Positions 24,359 to 33,257 of a stretch of DNA of 64,000 nucleotides are shown in pieces. The first letter of the stretch is position 1. Each line of letters begins with the position of its first letter. Position numbers and translations under genes: made by a program. The notes beneath the pieces were generated by a model. It was not told where the DNA came from. It ran no database searches and saw only the letters and a program-made list of their open reading frames with translations. Location of the stretch: positions 1 through 64,000 of the forward strand of contig LURR01000012.1 in assembly GCA_001628485.1 (NCBI GenBank). Direction: 5' to 3'. This DNA is from Marine group II euryarchaeote REDSEA-S11_B3N4 (GTDB lineage: Archaea > Thermoplasmatota > Poseidoniia > Poseidoniales > Thalassarchaeaceae).

Positions 24359-26998
24359 ATGCAATGGGGAGAGGAGGTCTGCATCGTTTCGGGAGACAAT
24401 AGGGCTTGGCCAGAAGAGCCAAAGACGGTCGTCGAACTGTGGTGCAGGTCAAGGTCCGGACATTCGTCCATGCTCCTGGTCAACGGCCTCAGACCGTATG
24501 TCGAGATATCCGATCCAAAGTCCGAAGGAAGCTCAGATGAACCCGACTCTCTTAGTGAAGTCTCCTCTGTGAGGGGCGTTCAGGGGGAGCCCGAGTCGAG
24601 TGGAATGAAACTCTCCCAAGACGGAGTCGTAAGGCCCCACTACCGAGTCTACGTCGGAGATACTACCAAGGTCAGGGGGGTTAGGAAATCATTATCCGAA
24701 CAAGGATGGAGAGTGACGAGCGCAGATATCCTATTTTTTCAGAGGCTCCTTCTTGACCTAGACCTGGGGCCTCACATTGCTATGAGAGGAGAGGTACTCT
24801 GGGCCGGTGAGAGAGCCCCAGAGGAAGCAAAGACTCCGGAGAATACCAATAGGGAGACCGCTGAGAAGAGGATACAAGCAGTCGGTGGCTCGGGAATCTA
24901 TCCTCTCGATATGGTGGTATCATGCGATATCAGTGGCTTGAGTAGGGCTGAACCGTTTCCCGCCCCATTCGTCACCATGTCGTTCGACCTCGAGACGAGC
25001 ATTACAGACAACACCATACTATGCGCAGCAGCCGTGGTGGACAGGTACGGAGAAAGGAAGGAATACCCAATAACAGGCACTGAGATAGAAATATTGGAGA
25101 AACTCACAGAAGTAGTAAGAACAGAGGATCCTGACTTCATAACTGGATACAACATCGATAACTTCGATCTTCCCAGAATGGAGGAGCGTTCAGAATATAT
25201 CGACACGGAATCTGAAATGGACAGATCGACTCTTCTAGGATGGGGCAGGGTCCCGATAAATGAGACAGAGACTAAGCGTGGCTGGAGGAAGCCGGGGAGA
25301 ATTTTTCCAAACAGGGAACAGAACAGGACCTGGACAATAAAGGGCAGGATACCTCTAGATGCCTGGTGGCAGGCAAGACAGACCCTAAGGCCTCAGAGAG
25401 AGTCTCTGAGGTATGTGTCACAACTCCTCTGGCCTGATGATGAGGAGATGCAGAAGATGGATATCGATGCAAGTAAGATGGACGAGGAATGGGCCTCCAG
25501 ACCGGATGAGGTACTGGAGTACTGTGTACGTGACACAGTACTGCCTCTGGATATACTGGAGAAAATGAAGTCAATAGCTAGGAAGGAGGCCCTCGCATCG
25601 GTTTCTTTGACTACTGTAGATATTGCAGCAACCAGTACAACTAGCCGTTGGATAGACTCACTAGTTATTCGGCTAGCTGATAGGAGTGGTGTCGCAGTCC
25701 CAAACACCAACCAAGGTCCTAGAAAGCAGGATAAGATAGCCGGAGGTTATGTTCACGAGGTTGATCCTGGAGTCAAGCCTTGGGTTGTCGTTCTTGATTT
25801 CAAGTCGATGTATCCCTCGATAATGATATCCAACAACATCTGCTCGACCACCTTGGTTCGTGATGGTAGCGAAGACGATTCTCATAGCGTATCCCCCGTC
25901 ACAAATACCAGATATATCTCCAAGGAAGAGAGGCTAGGTCTGGTACCACAACTCCTTCAGGGTCTAATGGACAGCAGGGATAGACACAAGGCCGCTCTCG
26001 AGAAGGCGAACGAAGAGGGCGACGATGCCGAGGCTTTCCTCCAAGACCAGTTGCAGTACGCCGTGAAGATTTTGATGAATTCGTTCTATGGAGTCTTCGC
26101 ATCGAACTTCTACAGATTCACACATCCGAGCCTCGGTGCGAGCATCACGGAGTGGGCACGTCATAACATCAAGGAGATAATCTCCAAGGTTGAGGATGAT
26201 GGTGATGAGGTGGTGTATTCAGACACCGACTCGATTTTCGTAATCGCGCCAACTGAAGGGGCCCCTATGAATAAACCACCTGGAGGGGTGGAGCTTGAGG
26301 GTTGGGAGAAAGCAAGGACCTCGACACTTGAATTCGGGCAGTCACTAGCTGAAAGATTCACCAGAGAGGGAGCCGAGCTGGAGTTTGAGACCGCACTCTC
26401 CTCTTTCTTCAGCCACGGAGCGAAGAAGCGCTACGTAGGTAGGGTTGTATGGCCCAGGGAGGAGATGCTGATTAGAGGGTACGAGGTAAGGCGAACCGAC
26501 TCTTTCCAACTCCTCTCCGAAACAATGACCCAGATGTTTGAGATGATACTGGATGGTAACGAAATTGGCGCCGTTGACATGACCAAGTCTGTAATTGATA
26601 GGGTTAAGGCTGGAGAAGTAGAAGCGTCCCAACTCATAATCAGTAGGTCCTGTAAAGGAAAGTGGAACAGCAAGAAAGAGGAATGGGACTTCAGTGTTTA
26701 CAAGAATGAGAACGGACTTCCCTACGTCAGAGCGGCCAAGCAGAGGATTGCTGCAGGTCTACAGTTCACCCCTGGCATGAAGGTAGGATATATCGTCACT
26801 GAGCCCGATGAGAATGAGAAGAAGTTAGGCGTGAAAGCATGGTTGGTAGATGAGATAGGCGGCGATCCACCTGAGTACGATAGGGAATACTACGCTAAGC
26901 GACTCGCTAAGTCACTGGGACGAGTCACCGAGGCCTTCGGATGGGACGAAAAGAACTTACTCAAGGGCAATAGGCAGAGCAACTTATTCGATTTCTAG
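24359..26998 (+). CDS. polB: Family B DNA polymerase (replicative PolB)
   Basis: About 879 residues from ATG 24359; a GTG at 24338 would add seven. Both domains look complete. The 3'-5' exonuclease carries Exo I (FDLETS), Exo II (TGYNIDNFDLPR) and Exo III (YCVRDTVLPLDI). The polymerase carries motif A (DFKSMYPSIM), motif B (KILMNSFYG), motif C (YSDTDSIFV) and the KKRYVG contact. No intein interrupts the motifs. The N-terminus (about 1-190) carries a charged insertion. The C-terminal LFDF could be a PCNA-interacting tail. It should be the chromosomal replicase or a repair polymerase. Confidence 0.96.
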   Translation: MQWGEEVCIVSGDNRAWPEEPKTVVELWCRSRSGHSSMLLVNGLRPYVEISDPKSEGSSDEPDSLSEVSSVRGVQGEPESSGMKLSQDGVVRPHYRVYVGDTTKVRGVRKSLSEQGWRVTSADILFFQRLLLDLDLGPHIAMRGEVLWAGERAPEEAKTPENTNRETAEKRIQAVGGSGIYPLDMVVSCDISGLSRAEPFPAPFVTMSFDLETSITDNTILCAAAVVDRYGERKEYPITGTEIEILEKLTEVVRTEDPDFITGYNIDNFDLPRMEERSEYIDTESEMDRSTLLGWGRVPINETETKRGWRKPGRIFPNREQNRTWTIKGRIPLDAWWQARQTLRPQRESLRYVSQLLWPDDEEMQKMDIDASKMDEEWASRPDEVLEYCVRDTVLPLDILEKMKSIARKEALASVSLTTVDIAATSTTSRWIDSLVIRLADRSGVAVPNTNQGPRKQDKIAGGYVHEVDPGVKPWVVVLDFKSMYPSIMISNNICSTTLVRDGSEDDSHSVSPVTNTRYISKEERLGLVPQLLQGLMDSRDRHKAALEKANEEGDDAEAFLQDQLQYAVKILMNSFYGVFASNFYRFTHPSLGASITEWARHNIKEIISKVEDDGDEVVYSDTDSIFVIAPTEGAPMNKPPGGVELEGWEKARTSTLEFGQSLAERFTREGAELEFETALSSFFSHGAKKRYVGRVVWPREEMLIRGYEVRRTDSFQLLSETMTQMFEMILDGNEIGAVDMTKSVIDRVKAGEVEASQLIISRSCKGKWNSKKEEWDFSVYKNENGLPYVRAAKQRIAAGLQFTPGMKVGYIVTEPDENEKKLGVKAWLVDEIGGDPPEYDREYYAKRLAKSLGRVTEAFGWDEKNLLKGNRQSNLFDF

Positions 26999-27051
26999 GA
27001 CATCAAGGAGCCGTAGGATTGATTTCACTCCACTTAGGCCCGCCCATTAGA

Positions 27052-28245
27052 ATGGCAAGGACCGGAGACCTAGCATGCCTGATGGTGGTGGTGTTTCTAG
27101 CACCAATGCTAGCTGGATGCACCGACCTACTGGGTAGCAATAGCGCACCCACTGCGACCATGTCAGTGGACCCGAGTGGAACCGTGAAGGCAGGCGACCC
27201 AGTGACATTCAGCGCCGCGGGGTCCTCTGATCCAGACGGGGACGATCTCACCTTCGAATGGGACTTTGGAGACGGGAATACTGGAACTGGATTGACCACT
27301 AGCCACACATATGCGCAGTCAGGTAATTTCGTAGCAAAACTAGCAGTAGGAGACGGTACACATGAGGCATCAATCAGCAAGACGATTACTGTAGTCGACT
27401 CATCTGCTAGAGAGCCGAATGCAGAGATTACTTCCAGCAAGGATAACGATTGCGAGGGAGAGGAGCCATCCGCTAGTGGAAATATGGTGATTGTTTGGGT
27501 TTGCGAGGACGATAACGATGTCAACGAGCGTGATGTTGAGGTCTCAGCAACCGTAACCTTGGATGGCTCAGACTCATGGGCAGGTTGCGATCCCGATGAC
27601 TCAAGTTGTTACTCCGAGGAATATCTGGTTGAATGGAAGTGGGATCTAGACACATACACGGACTCTGATAACGATGGAATCACAGATAATGACATCGATG
27701 CAACAGGTGAGACATATTCATGGGAATCCAGACCAGCAGGAGCTTGGGAGGTCAAGTTGACCGTGGTGGATAACAATGGTTTCGAGGATAGTACAAAATC
27801 GATGGTTTACGTCAACTACAGAGGAGTATGGAAGGACTTCGTAATCGATAGAGCCTCACCTAACCCCGTGATAATGACTTGGGAATATCCTGTCTCCTAC
27901 GATCAGGACTCAAAGGACAGGATAAGATACATGAGAGCCAAACTTTCCTATCCAAAGGAGGATGATGATCAGCCCGGAGGGGGTCTACCGGGACAAACCA
28001 CCGACAATCGCTTGGATCTTTACATGTACAACAGCACTGATGAGGCTGTTTCGAATACCTCAGGAATTGAGAATGATAACAGAGACGCAGGAGACTGCGG
28101 AAGCGATGAGTTCTGTGTATGGATGGTTATCGGGGGCTCGACCGTACGAGGCTTCCTACCAGGGGATTGGACGGTTGACTTGGAGAATGCGGAGACCCAC
28201 AACACTGAGGTTAATGAGTTTGTGATCGAACTCCAGTATCGTTAG
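27052..28245 (+). CDS. Lipoprotein with PKD domain
   Basis: About 397 residues from ATG 27052 (MARTGDLACLM). A signal peptide ends in a lipobox LAGC, so the protein should be lipid-anchored outside the cell. Residues about 35-115 form a PKD domain (SSDPDGDDLTFEWDFGDG, HTYAQSGNF). A second acidic module contains DTDNDG-like calcium loops (TYTDSDNDGITDNDIDATG) and a PKD-like end. The C-terminal 130 residues are another beta domain. PKD domains mediate surface contacts in proteases, glycosidases and S-layer proteins; no enzyme motif is seen. Confidence 0.82.
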   Translation: MARTGDLACLMVVVFLAPMLAGCTDLLGSNSAPTATMSVDPSGTVKAGDPVTFSAAGSSDPDGDDLTFEWDFGDGNTGTGLTTSHTYAQSGNFVAKLAVGDGTHEASISKTITVVDSSAREPNAEITSSKDNDCEGEEPSASGNMVIVWVCEDDNDVNERDVEVSATVTLDGSDSWAGCDPDDSSCYSEEYLVEWKWDLDTYTDSDNDGITDNDIDATGETYSWESRPAGAWEVKLTVVDNNGFEDSTKSMVYVNYRGVWKDFVIDRASPNPVIMTWEYPVSYDQDSKDRIRYMRAKLSYPKEDDDQPGGGLPGQTTDNRLDLYMYNSTDEAVSNTSGIENDNRDAGDCGSDEFCVWMVIGGSTVRGFLPGDWTVDLENAETHNTEVNEFVIELQYR

Positions 28246-28313
28246 TTTTCGGAATCCACGGAAAGACCGATATAGCAATCTGGGACTAGCATACCGAAAA
28301 CCCCGGGGAACGG

Positions 28314-28322
28314 TTCATATAC
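28314..28322 (+). promoter_or_regulatory. TATA-like element upstream of the EF-1alpha gene
   Basis: TTCATATAC lies about 40 bases before the ATG, the expected position for a short leader. A GC-rich palindrome (CCCCGGGG) stands just upstream at about 28300-28308. The assignment rests on position and base composition. Confidence 0.5.
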
Positions 28323-28357
28323 ACCTCTTCGGTCGGCGGGCCTACCATAGAGGTGTA
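28320..28357. repeat. 9-bp inverted repeat spanning the EF-1alpha leader and Shine-Dalgarno
   Basis: TACACCTCT (28320-28328) and AGAGGTGTA (28349-28357) are exact reverse complements separated by 20 bases. The right arm contains the GAGGTG ribosome site (28350-28355) of the EF-1alpha gene, whose ATG is at 28362. If transcription starts before 28320 the arms could pair and hide the ribosome site; if it starts later, the repeat could act as a DNA operator. Confidence 0.6.
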
Positions 28358-28361
28358 AATA

Positions 28362-29645
28362 ATGGGTTCACAATGGGAAGACAAGAGCAAACCGCATCTG
28401 AATATCGTTTTCGTAGGTCACGTCGATCACGGGAAGTCGACAACCGTCGGAAGACTGTTGCTAGATAGCGGCCACATAGAGGAACACGTGATTGAGAAGT
28501 TTGAGCAGGAAGCTTCAGAGCGAGGGAAGGCCGGTTTCGGTTTCGCCTACGTTATGGACGGACTGAAGGAGGAGAGGGAGAGAGGGATTACTATTGACGT
28601 CGCTCACAAGGAATTCTTCACTCCAAAGTACTACTTCACAGTCATCGACGCACCTGGTCACCGTGACTTCGTCAAGAACATGATCACCGGAACCAGCCAA
28701 GCAGATGCTGCGGTTCTGAATGTAGCAGCAAACGACGGCGTGAACGCTCAGACCAAGGAGCACGCTTTCCTAGCAAAGGTGCTTGGAGTCAAGGAGCTCA
28801 TCGTCAACATCAACAAGATGGATATCAGTGGTGTAGACTGGTCAGAGGACAAGTACAAGAGTGCAGTTGAGGAAGTCTCCAACCTTCTGAAGATGGCAGG
28901 ATTCAACCCTGCAGACATCCCATTCGTGCCATGCAGCGCACTTGCTGGGGACAACGTCTTCAACAAGAGTGACAATACTCCATGGTACAACGGACCAACT
29001 CTGTTCGAGGCTATCGATGCAGTGGAGATGCCGCCAAAGCCAACTGACAGGCCGCTCAGGCTACCGATCCAGGATGTATACAAGATCAGTGGAATCGGGA
29101 CTGTTCCAGTAGGGAAGGTCGAAACGGGAGTCCTTGAGAGAGGAAAGACCGTTGTATTCAACCCCAGTCAGAAGTCTGCAGAGGTCAAGGATATTGAAAT
29201 GCATCACACCAGCCACGCCAAAGCAGAGCCAGGTGACAACGTCGGTTTCAACGTCCGTGGTCTAGCCGCCAACGATATCCGCAGAGGAGACGTCGCAGGA
29301 TACTCTGACAGCGAGCCTATGTTCGTAAGACACGACGAAACCTTCGTGGGTCAGATACAGCTTATGGATATACCAAAGGCAATCGGGTCTGGATACACCC
29401 CAGTGTTCCACGCTCACACCGCTCAGGTAGCTGTCCGATTCGCAGAACTTCTTGAGAACTCAAAAACCAAGGAGGCCAATCCAGCATTCCTAAAGACCGG
29501 AGATGCGGCTCTAGTGCGCTTCGCACCTACCAAGCCAATGGCAATCGAGCAGATGGATGCTTTCCCAGAACTGTCCAGATTCGCAATTAGAGACATGGGC
29601 AAGACCGTGGCCGCAGGCGTCTGCATGAAGATCGAGAAGAAGTGA
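28362..29645 (+). CDS. tef1a: Translation elongation factor EF-1alpha
   Basis: 427 residues. It is the GTPase that brings aminoacyl-tRNA to the ribosome. GTP-binding motifs are complete: GHVDHGKST, the switch regions with [22 protein letters not shown] and NINKMD, followed by the two beta-barrel domains. Length and motif wording are archaeal/eukaryotic, not bacterial EF-Tu. The start is fixed by GAGGTG six bases upstream. The S10 gene follows after 18 bases, the common euryarchaeal order. Confidence 0.98.
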   Translation: MGSQWEDKSKPHLNIVFVGHVDHGKSTTVGRLLLDSGHIEEHVIEKFEQEASERGKAGFGFAYVMDGLKEERERGITIDVAHKEFFTPKYYFTVIDAPGHRDFVKNMITGTSQADAAVLNVAANDGVNAQTKEHAFLAKVLGVKELIVNINKMDISGVDWSEDKYKSAVEEVSNLLKMAGFNPADIPFVPCSALAGDNVFNKSDNTPWYNGPTLFEAIDAVEMPPKPTDRPLRLPIQDVYKISGIGTVPVGKVETGVLERGKTVVFNPSQKSAEVKDIEMHHTSHAKAEPGDNVGFNVRGLAANDIRRGDVAGYSDSEPMFVRHDETFVGQIQLMDIPKAIGSGYTPVFHAHTAQVAVRFAELLENSKTKEANPAFLKTGDAALVRFAPTKPMAIEQMDAFPELSRFAIRDMGKTVAAGVCMKIEKK

Positions 29646-29663
29646 TGCGACCTTGGTGAAGTT

Positions 29664-29993
29664 ATGCCGGTTGTCACAACAATAAAGCTGACCGGCGACA
29701 ACCATCAGGACGTAGACTTAGTCTGCCAGCAGATTAAGGCTATTTCCGATGAGACAGGAGTAAATCTGAGGGGACCCATACCTCTCCCTACACGAAGGCT
29801 TGTTGTTCCATGCAGAAAAAGCCCAGACGGCGAAGGCTCTGAGACGTGGGATCACTGGGAGATGAGAGTTCACAAGAGGCTTCTAGAACTGGTTACCAAC
29901 ACTGCGAAGGATGAGAAATCACTGAGAAAGGTCCTGAGGATACCTATCCCAGACTCGGTAACTATCGAGCTATCTCTAAGGAACCTCGATTGA
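29664..29993 (+). CDS. rps10: Small-subunit ribosomal protein S10 (uS10)
   Basis: 109 residues. The family core GPIPLPTRRLVVPCRKSPDG, then HWEMRVHKRLLELV and the PIPDSVTIELSL ending are present. Position directly after EF-1alpha supports the call. An acidic GEGSETW insertion replaces part of the usual extended loop. Confidence 0.95.
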   Translation: MPVVTTIKLTGDNHQDVDLVCQQIKAISDETGVNLRGPIPLPTRRLVVPCRKSPDGEGSETWDHWEMRVHKRLLELVTNTAKDEKSLRKVLRIPIPDSVTIELSLRNLD

Positions 29994-29995
29994 GA

Positions 29996-31342
29996 CTAAA
30001 GTAAACCTTCTTCTCTAGCCAGAGAACCCATCGGGTCCCATGCCGGGAGGACTATTGGATCTCCTTTCAGTCCACTCTTCATCTCGTCAGTCAAGTACTC
30101 CTTGGGAGCGGCTATCTCAAACATATGTTCGTCATACCAGTTATCGTTCATTGTGTAGAACCCCTTCTCCCCACTGTCTTCAGAACCCCAGGAGTTCTCA
30201 ACTCTCCATCTTCTGGGCTTTCCATCTACCACATCAACACCAGTGAATAGCATTGCATGGGTCATCATTGTCTGTCCAAACCTCAAACGATCAGCCTTCT
30301 CCATTCCAAATTGAATTCCATACAATCCCTGCAAATCGTAGAGCTCAGCATCCCATAGCCCCCTCTTGCGGGCCATGTTCTTTCCGACGTCACATCCCAT
30401 CCAAACGGGAACCCCATCCTCTAGGAGTCTCTGTGTTATGTCTTTCATCTCATCAGATGGAACATTGAGATAAACCACGGGCGGGCCTCCGGCTACATTC
30501 TGTAGGAAATCAACTGTATATGTTCGATAGTACTCGTTTCTAGGATCGTTTACGATGCAAATATACTCCTCCCAATCTACTTCAACATACTCATCTACGA
30601 ACTCCAAAGGAGTCATCGTCCCCTTCCTGTGGAACTCGTTGTCCTTGTCTCTCCACTGCCAGTCGAACTTCTCTGGAGGGGTTCCCAGGTGAATGCAAAG
30701 AACCCTCCAAATCTCTTTCATCCTCTCCTCTTTGTGCTTTCGCGCCTCATTATTGGATCCTCCACCATCGAGAATTCCCCTTATCTCGCTTGCAGTTGTC
30801 CGTAAGATGTCTTTCAGAACGGTGTTCATGGACCTAGTATTGCTACTGCTATGTGACTCCGGATATGCTGACATTGGAACTAGACCGTGCTTCCTGATGA
30901 GGTTCATGGCCATGTTCCACTGTCCCCCATCTCCAATTGGATCGCTAAGTAGAAAGTGAATAGTTCGGTCATCAACCGGTCTGTCAGAAGTCTCTAGTAT
31001 CGCTTCCAGGAAGTGATTGGCTCTTTCGAGCTTGTCCCAGAAGTGGATATGGGCTTGGCTGAATTCGAAATTTTTCACATTCATCTTCTTCATAGCACCT
31101 ACTCTGAATAGATTCAGGGTGGCGAAGAGCCAACATCGACCGCTTCTTCTCTGGTTTGTAGCATTCCACTCATCCAGTTTCGTACTGAACGAGAAATCCA
31201 TGTTCTGGACTAGTTCCCTACGAAGTGCTAGTGTTGATAGATCTGCATTGCTAACTGCATTCTGAGCGATAGTGGCCGATGGGTCCGAATCGAATGACTT
31301 CCTGAATTCCTCAATCTGTGCTTCAGTTACTCCCTTGGACAT
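29996..31342 (-). CDS. pepC: Bleomycin hydrolase / aminopeptidase C family (C1B) peptidase
   Basis: 448 residues. These cytosolic cysteine aminopeptidases form hexameric barrels and trim peptides. The catalytic Cys is Cys70 in QRRSGRCWLFA, the His lies in MTHAMLFTGVD and the Asn in RVENSWG, so the papain-type triad is intact. Length matches PepC. There is no signal peptide, consistent with a cytoplasmic role in peptide recycling. The family is common in bacteria and eukaryotes but patchy in archaea, so transfer from bacteria is likely. It converges on S10 with a 2-base gap. Confidence 0.93.
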   Translation of the reverse strand: MSKGVTEAQIEEFRKSFDSDPSATIAQNAVSNADLSTLALRRELVQNMDFSFSTKLDEWNATNQRRSGRCWLFATLNLFRVGAMKKMNVKNFEFSQAHIHFWDKLERANHFLEAILETSDRPVDDRTIHFLLSDPIGDGGQWNMAMNLIRKHGLVPMSAYPESHSSSNTRSMNTVLKDILRTTASEIRGILDGGGSNNEARKHKEERMKEIWRVLCIHLGTPPEKFDWQWRDKDNEFHRKGTMTPLEFVDEYVEVDWEEYICIVNDPRNEYYRTYTVDFLQNVAGGPPVVYLNVPSDEMKDITQRLLEDGVPVWMGCDVGKNMARKRGLWDAELYDLQGLYGIQFGMEKADRLRFGQTMMTHAMLFTGVDVVDGKPRRWRVENSWGSEDSGEKGFYTMNDNWYDEHMFEIAAPKEYLTDEMKSGLKGDPIVLPAWDPMGSLAREEGLL

Positions 31343-31392
31343 GCTATCTCTCAGCCCCAGTCCGGAACCGGAGAGAGTTAGTAATTGCCCTG

Positions 31393-32259
31393 CTATATCG
31401 GGGCTGCTTCAGCCAGGCCCGCTGCAATCAGAATCTCAGCGATCAATGATGGGCAGGTCTCGATGTCACCCTGTGTAAGAACGACCTCTGTACCGTCTGC
31501 CATTAGAATAGGATCCTCGACATCCTTCAGAACTTTGATTCTCAGAAGGTTGTCCGGTTCTTCGCTGGGTTGCTCTTCCACAGAACCTGACTCGGAAGGA
31601 GAGGATGCGTGTTCGGGGTAATCGTTCATCTCCCGGATCCTGTCCTCTTCGTCAAAGTCCGGCTCTTCCCATTCTTCCTCCGTTGGGGCGAATCTTTTGG
31701 TAATCGACTCTTGGTTATCATCATCTGAGTAGTCCCTCAGAGTCTCGCTCACTTCGGTGACCACACCTACGGACTCAGAGTAACCTAGCATATTTGACCA
31801 AGAAGTAGAGGCCTTGTACATCTCAGTGAGATCCTTCAGTCCATTGTAGAATATCCTCTCAGCCGGGTCGTGCTTATTCCAATCCATCAACGGCAATCCG
31901 ATACTTTCCCTAGAGTCCTTGTTTACGGAGTTTAGTAGGTTTGAGGTGATAGCGTGACGCGTAAAGGAAGCAAGCCTGATTCTAGTCAAATCTCTGACAC
32001 ATGTTCTCGCAACCCCAAGTCTTCTAGACAGAAGTTGGGCCTTAGCAGTCATCCCTTCTTCTCTCACAGTCTCAGAGAGCTCAGTTTCCATGTTCTGCAA
32101 TAACTGACCGACTGCATCCCAGAAACCAATCCCGTCCGGCATAGCTACATCTACTGGAGTATCGCTTCCCCTCTGCTTTCTGGTGACCTCAATCAGTGAT
32201 TTATGGACAGACTCTAGTTCTCCCTTCGATAGTCTACGAGGACCAGAACCGACTGTCAT
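31393..32259 (-). CDS. GINS-family replication protein (archaeal Gins51/15-like)
   Basis: About 288 residues from ATG 32259; a TTG three codons upstream is less likely. The helical A domain (about 20-165) includes RRLGVARTCVRDLTRIRLASF. A long acidic, disordered linker follows. The C-terminal 50 residues form the small B domain (RIKVLKDVEDPILMADGTEV, then LTQGDIETCP and AEILIAAGLAE). A-before-B order is that of Sld5/Psf1-type archaeal Gins51. GINS joins MCM and a Cdc45/RecJ-like protein in the replicative helicase. The match is by domain pattern, so the call is good but not certain. Confidence 0.78.
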   Translation of the reverse strand: MTVGSGPRRLSKGELESVHKSLIEVTRKQRGSDTPVDVAMPDGIGFWDAVGQLLQNMETELSETVREEGMTAKAQLLSRRLGVARTCVRDLTRIRLASFTRHAITSNLLNSVNKDSRESIGLPLMDWNKHDPAERIFYNGLKDLTEMYKASTSWSNMLGYSESVGVVTEVSETLRDYSDDDNQESITKRFAPTEEEWEEPDFDEEDRIREMNDYPEHASSPSESGSVEEQPSEEPDNLLRIKVLKDVEDPILMADGTEVVLTQGDIETCPSLIAEILIAAGLAEAAPI

Positions 32260-32369
32260 CAACACCAACTACCCATCATCCTACGAAGGAGATACATCAA
32301 CAATTCCTTGTGAAATTGACTATGACCATCATGCGGGAGAATAAAATCCATGTCTCCACTCGCGGAGGT

Positions 32370-32454
32370 GCAGGTGTACCCGAGTGGTCAAAGGGGGAGG
32401 GCTCAAGATCCTCTGCATAGCGCTTCGCAGGTTCGAATCCTGCCGCCTGCACCA
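32370..32454 (+). tRNA. tRNA-Leu (anticodon CAA)
   Basis: An 85-base class II tRNA with CCA encoded. The acceptor stem pairs GCAGGTG with CGCCTGC, with one G-U pair. The anticodon stem GAGGG/TCCTC holds loop CTCAAGA with anticodon CAA at 32404-32406. A 13-base variable region lies at 32414-32426 and the T arm is GCAGG-TTCGAAT-CCTGC. The long variable region and CAA fit tRNA-Leu reading UUG. No intron is present. The convergent HAD gene ends 3 bases after the CCA. Confidence 0.93.
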
Positions 32455-32456
32455 AT

Positions 32457-33176
32457 CTAGAATAAATTTAGAAGAGCCCTTAGAAGCTCCACAGAGCCAT
32501 CCTTGCCTCTTGACTCGGTAATCAGATCTGCAGACATGGATACCTCTGGGAACTCATCATTTACAGCGACTGAAAGCCCGACTACATCGAACATCGGTAA
32601 GTCATTCGGAGCATCCCCACACGCGATTACCCTAGAGGGATCCACTCCTCTCTGTTCCATGGCCACTTTCAATCCATTTGATTTGTCGAGTCCAGGGCTT
32701 GCAATGTGTACAGCAAAACCAGTGGACACGACCTCTAGATCAGACCATTTGCTATCTGCAATTAGATCCCTAATCAGTTCAAAGGAATCGGTTTCACTGA
32801 GGCACCATTCAGTCTCTCTCCATCTGTTTGACTCAATTCCTCTTGGGTCCAAACCATCGATTTTCGTGGCCAGCCACTCTGCCGCTTGCTTCGCCCTGCT
32901 CCCATCGGAAAGAGACAGAATTTCATGGCCTTCGCCACTGTCCCAGACCATACCTCCGTTCTCAGCCACTATGAAACCAGAGGCGCCTATAGCCTGCATA
33001 ATTGGAGTGACATTCGGCAGAGTCCTACCTGAAGCCAGTGAAACCGGCATAATTTCTCTGTCAACCCTTCTCGAGAGCTTGACTAGATCCTCATGAAAAC
33101 CCTCTCTATCCAGCAGAGTCCCATCTACATCAAATACTATCATATCCCAATTACCAGGGTCTGGGATTTCGATCAT
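32457..33176 (-). CDS. HAD-family phosphatase, phosphoglycolate phosphatase-like
   Basis: 239 residues, HAD subclass IIB. Motif I is FDVDGTLLD, motif II the Ser/Thr in VSLASGRT, motif III the Lys in LDKSNGLK, and motif IV GDAPNDLPMF. The C2B cap between motifs II and III has the size seen in archaeal phosphoglycolate phosphatase and sucrose-6-phosphate phosphatase relatives. It may clear phosphoglycolate formed during DNA repair or oxygen stress, but substrate choice cannot be read directly. Confidence 0.85.
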   Translation of the reverse strand: MIEIPDPGNWDMIVFDVDGTLLDREGFHEDLVKLSRRVDREIMPVSLASGRTLPNVTPIMQAIGASGFIVAENGGMVWDSGEGHEILSLSDGSRAKQAAEWLATKIDGLDPRGIESNRWRETEWCLSETDSFELIRDLIADSKWSDLEVVSTGFAVHIASPGLDKSNGLKVAMEQRGVDPSRVIACGDAPNDLPMFDVVGLSVAVNDEFPEVSMSADLITESRGKDGSVELLRALLNLF

Positions 33177-33257
33177 GAACGCTGGGATTCATTCCTGTTC
33201 ATGATTCCACCGACAAGAGAACATCATCTTCAAGCCACACATTACTGTCGATGAATT

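Noticed and set aside
32503-33096. 197-residue plus-strand frame
   Set aside because: It is antisense to the HAD phosphatase with its full motif set.
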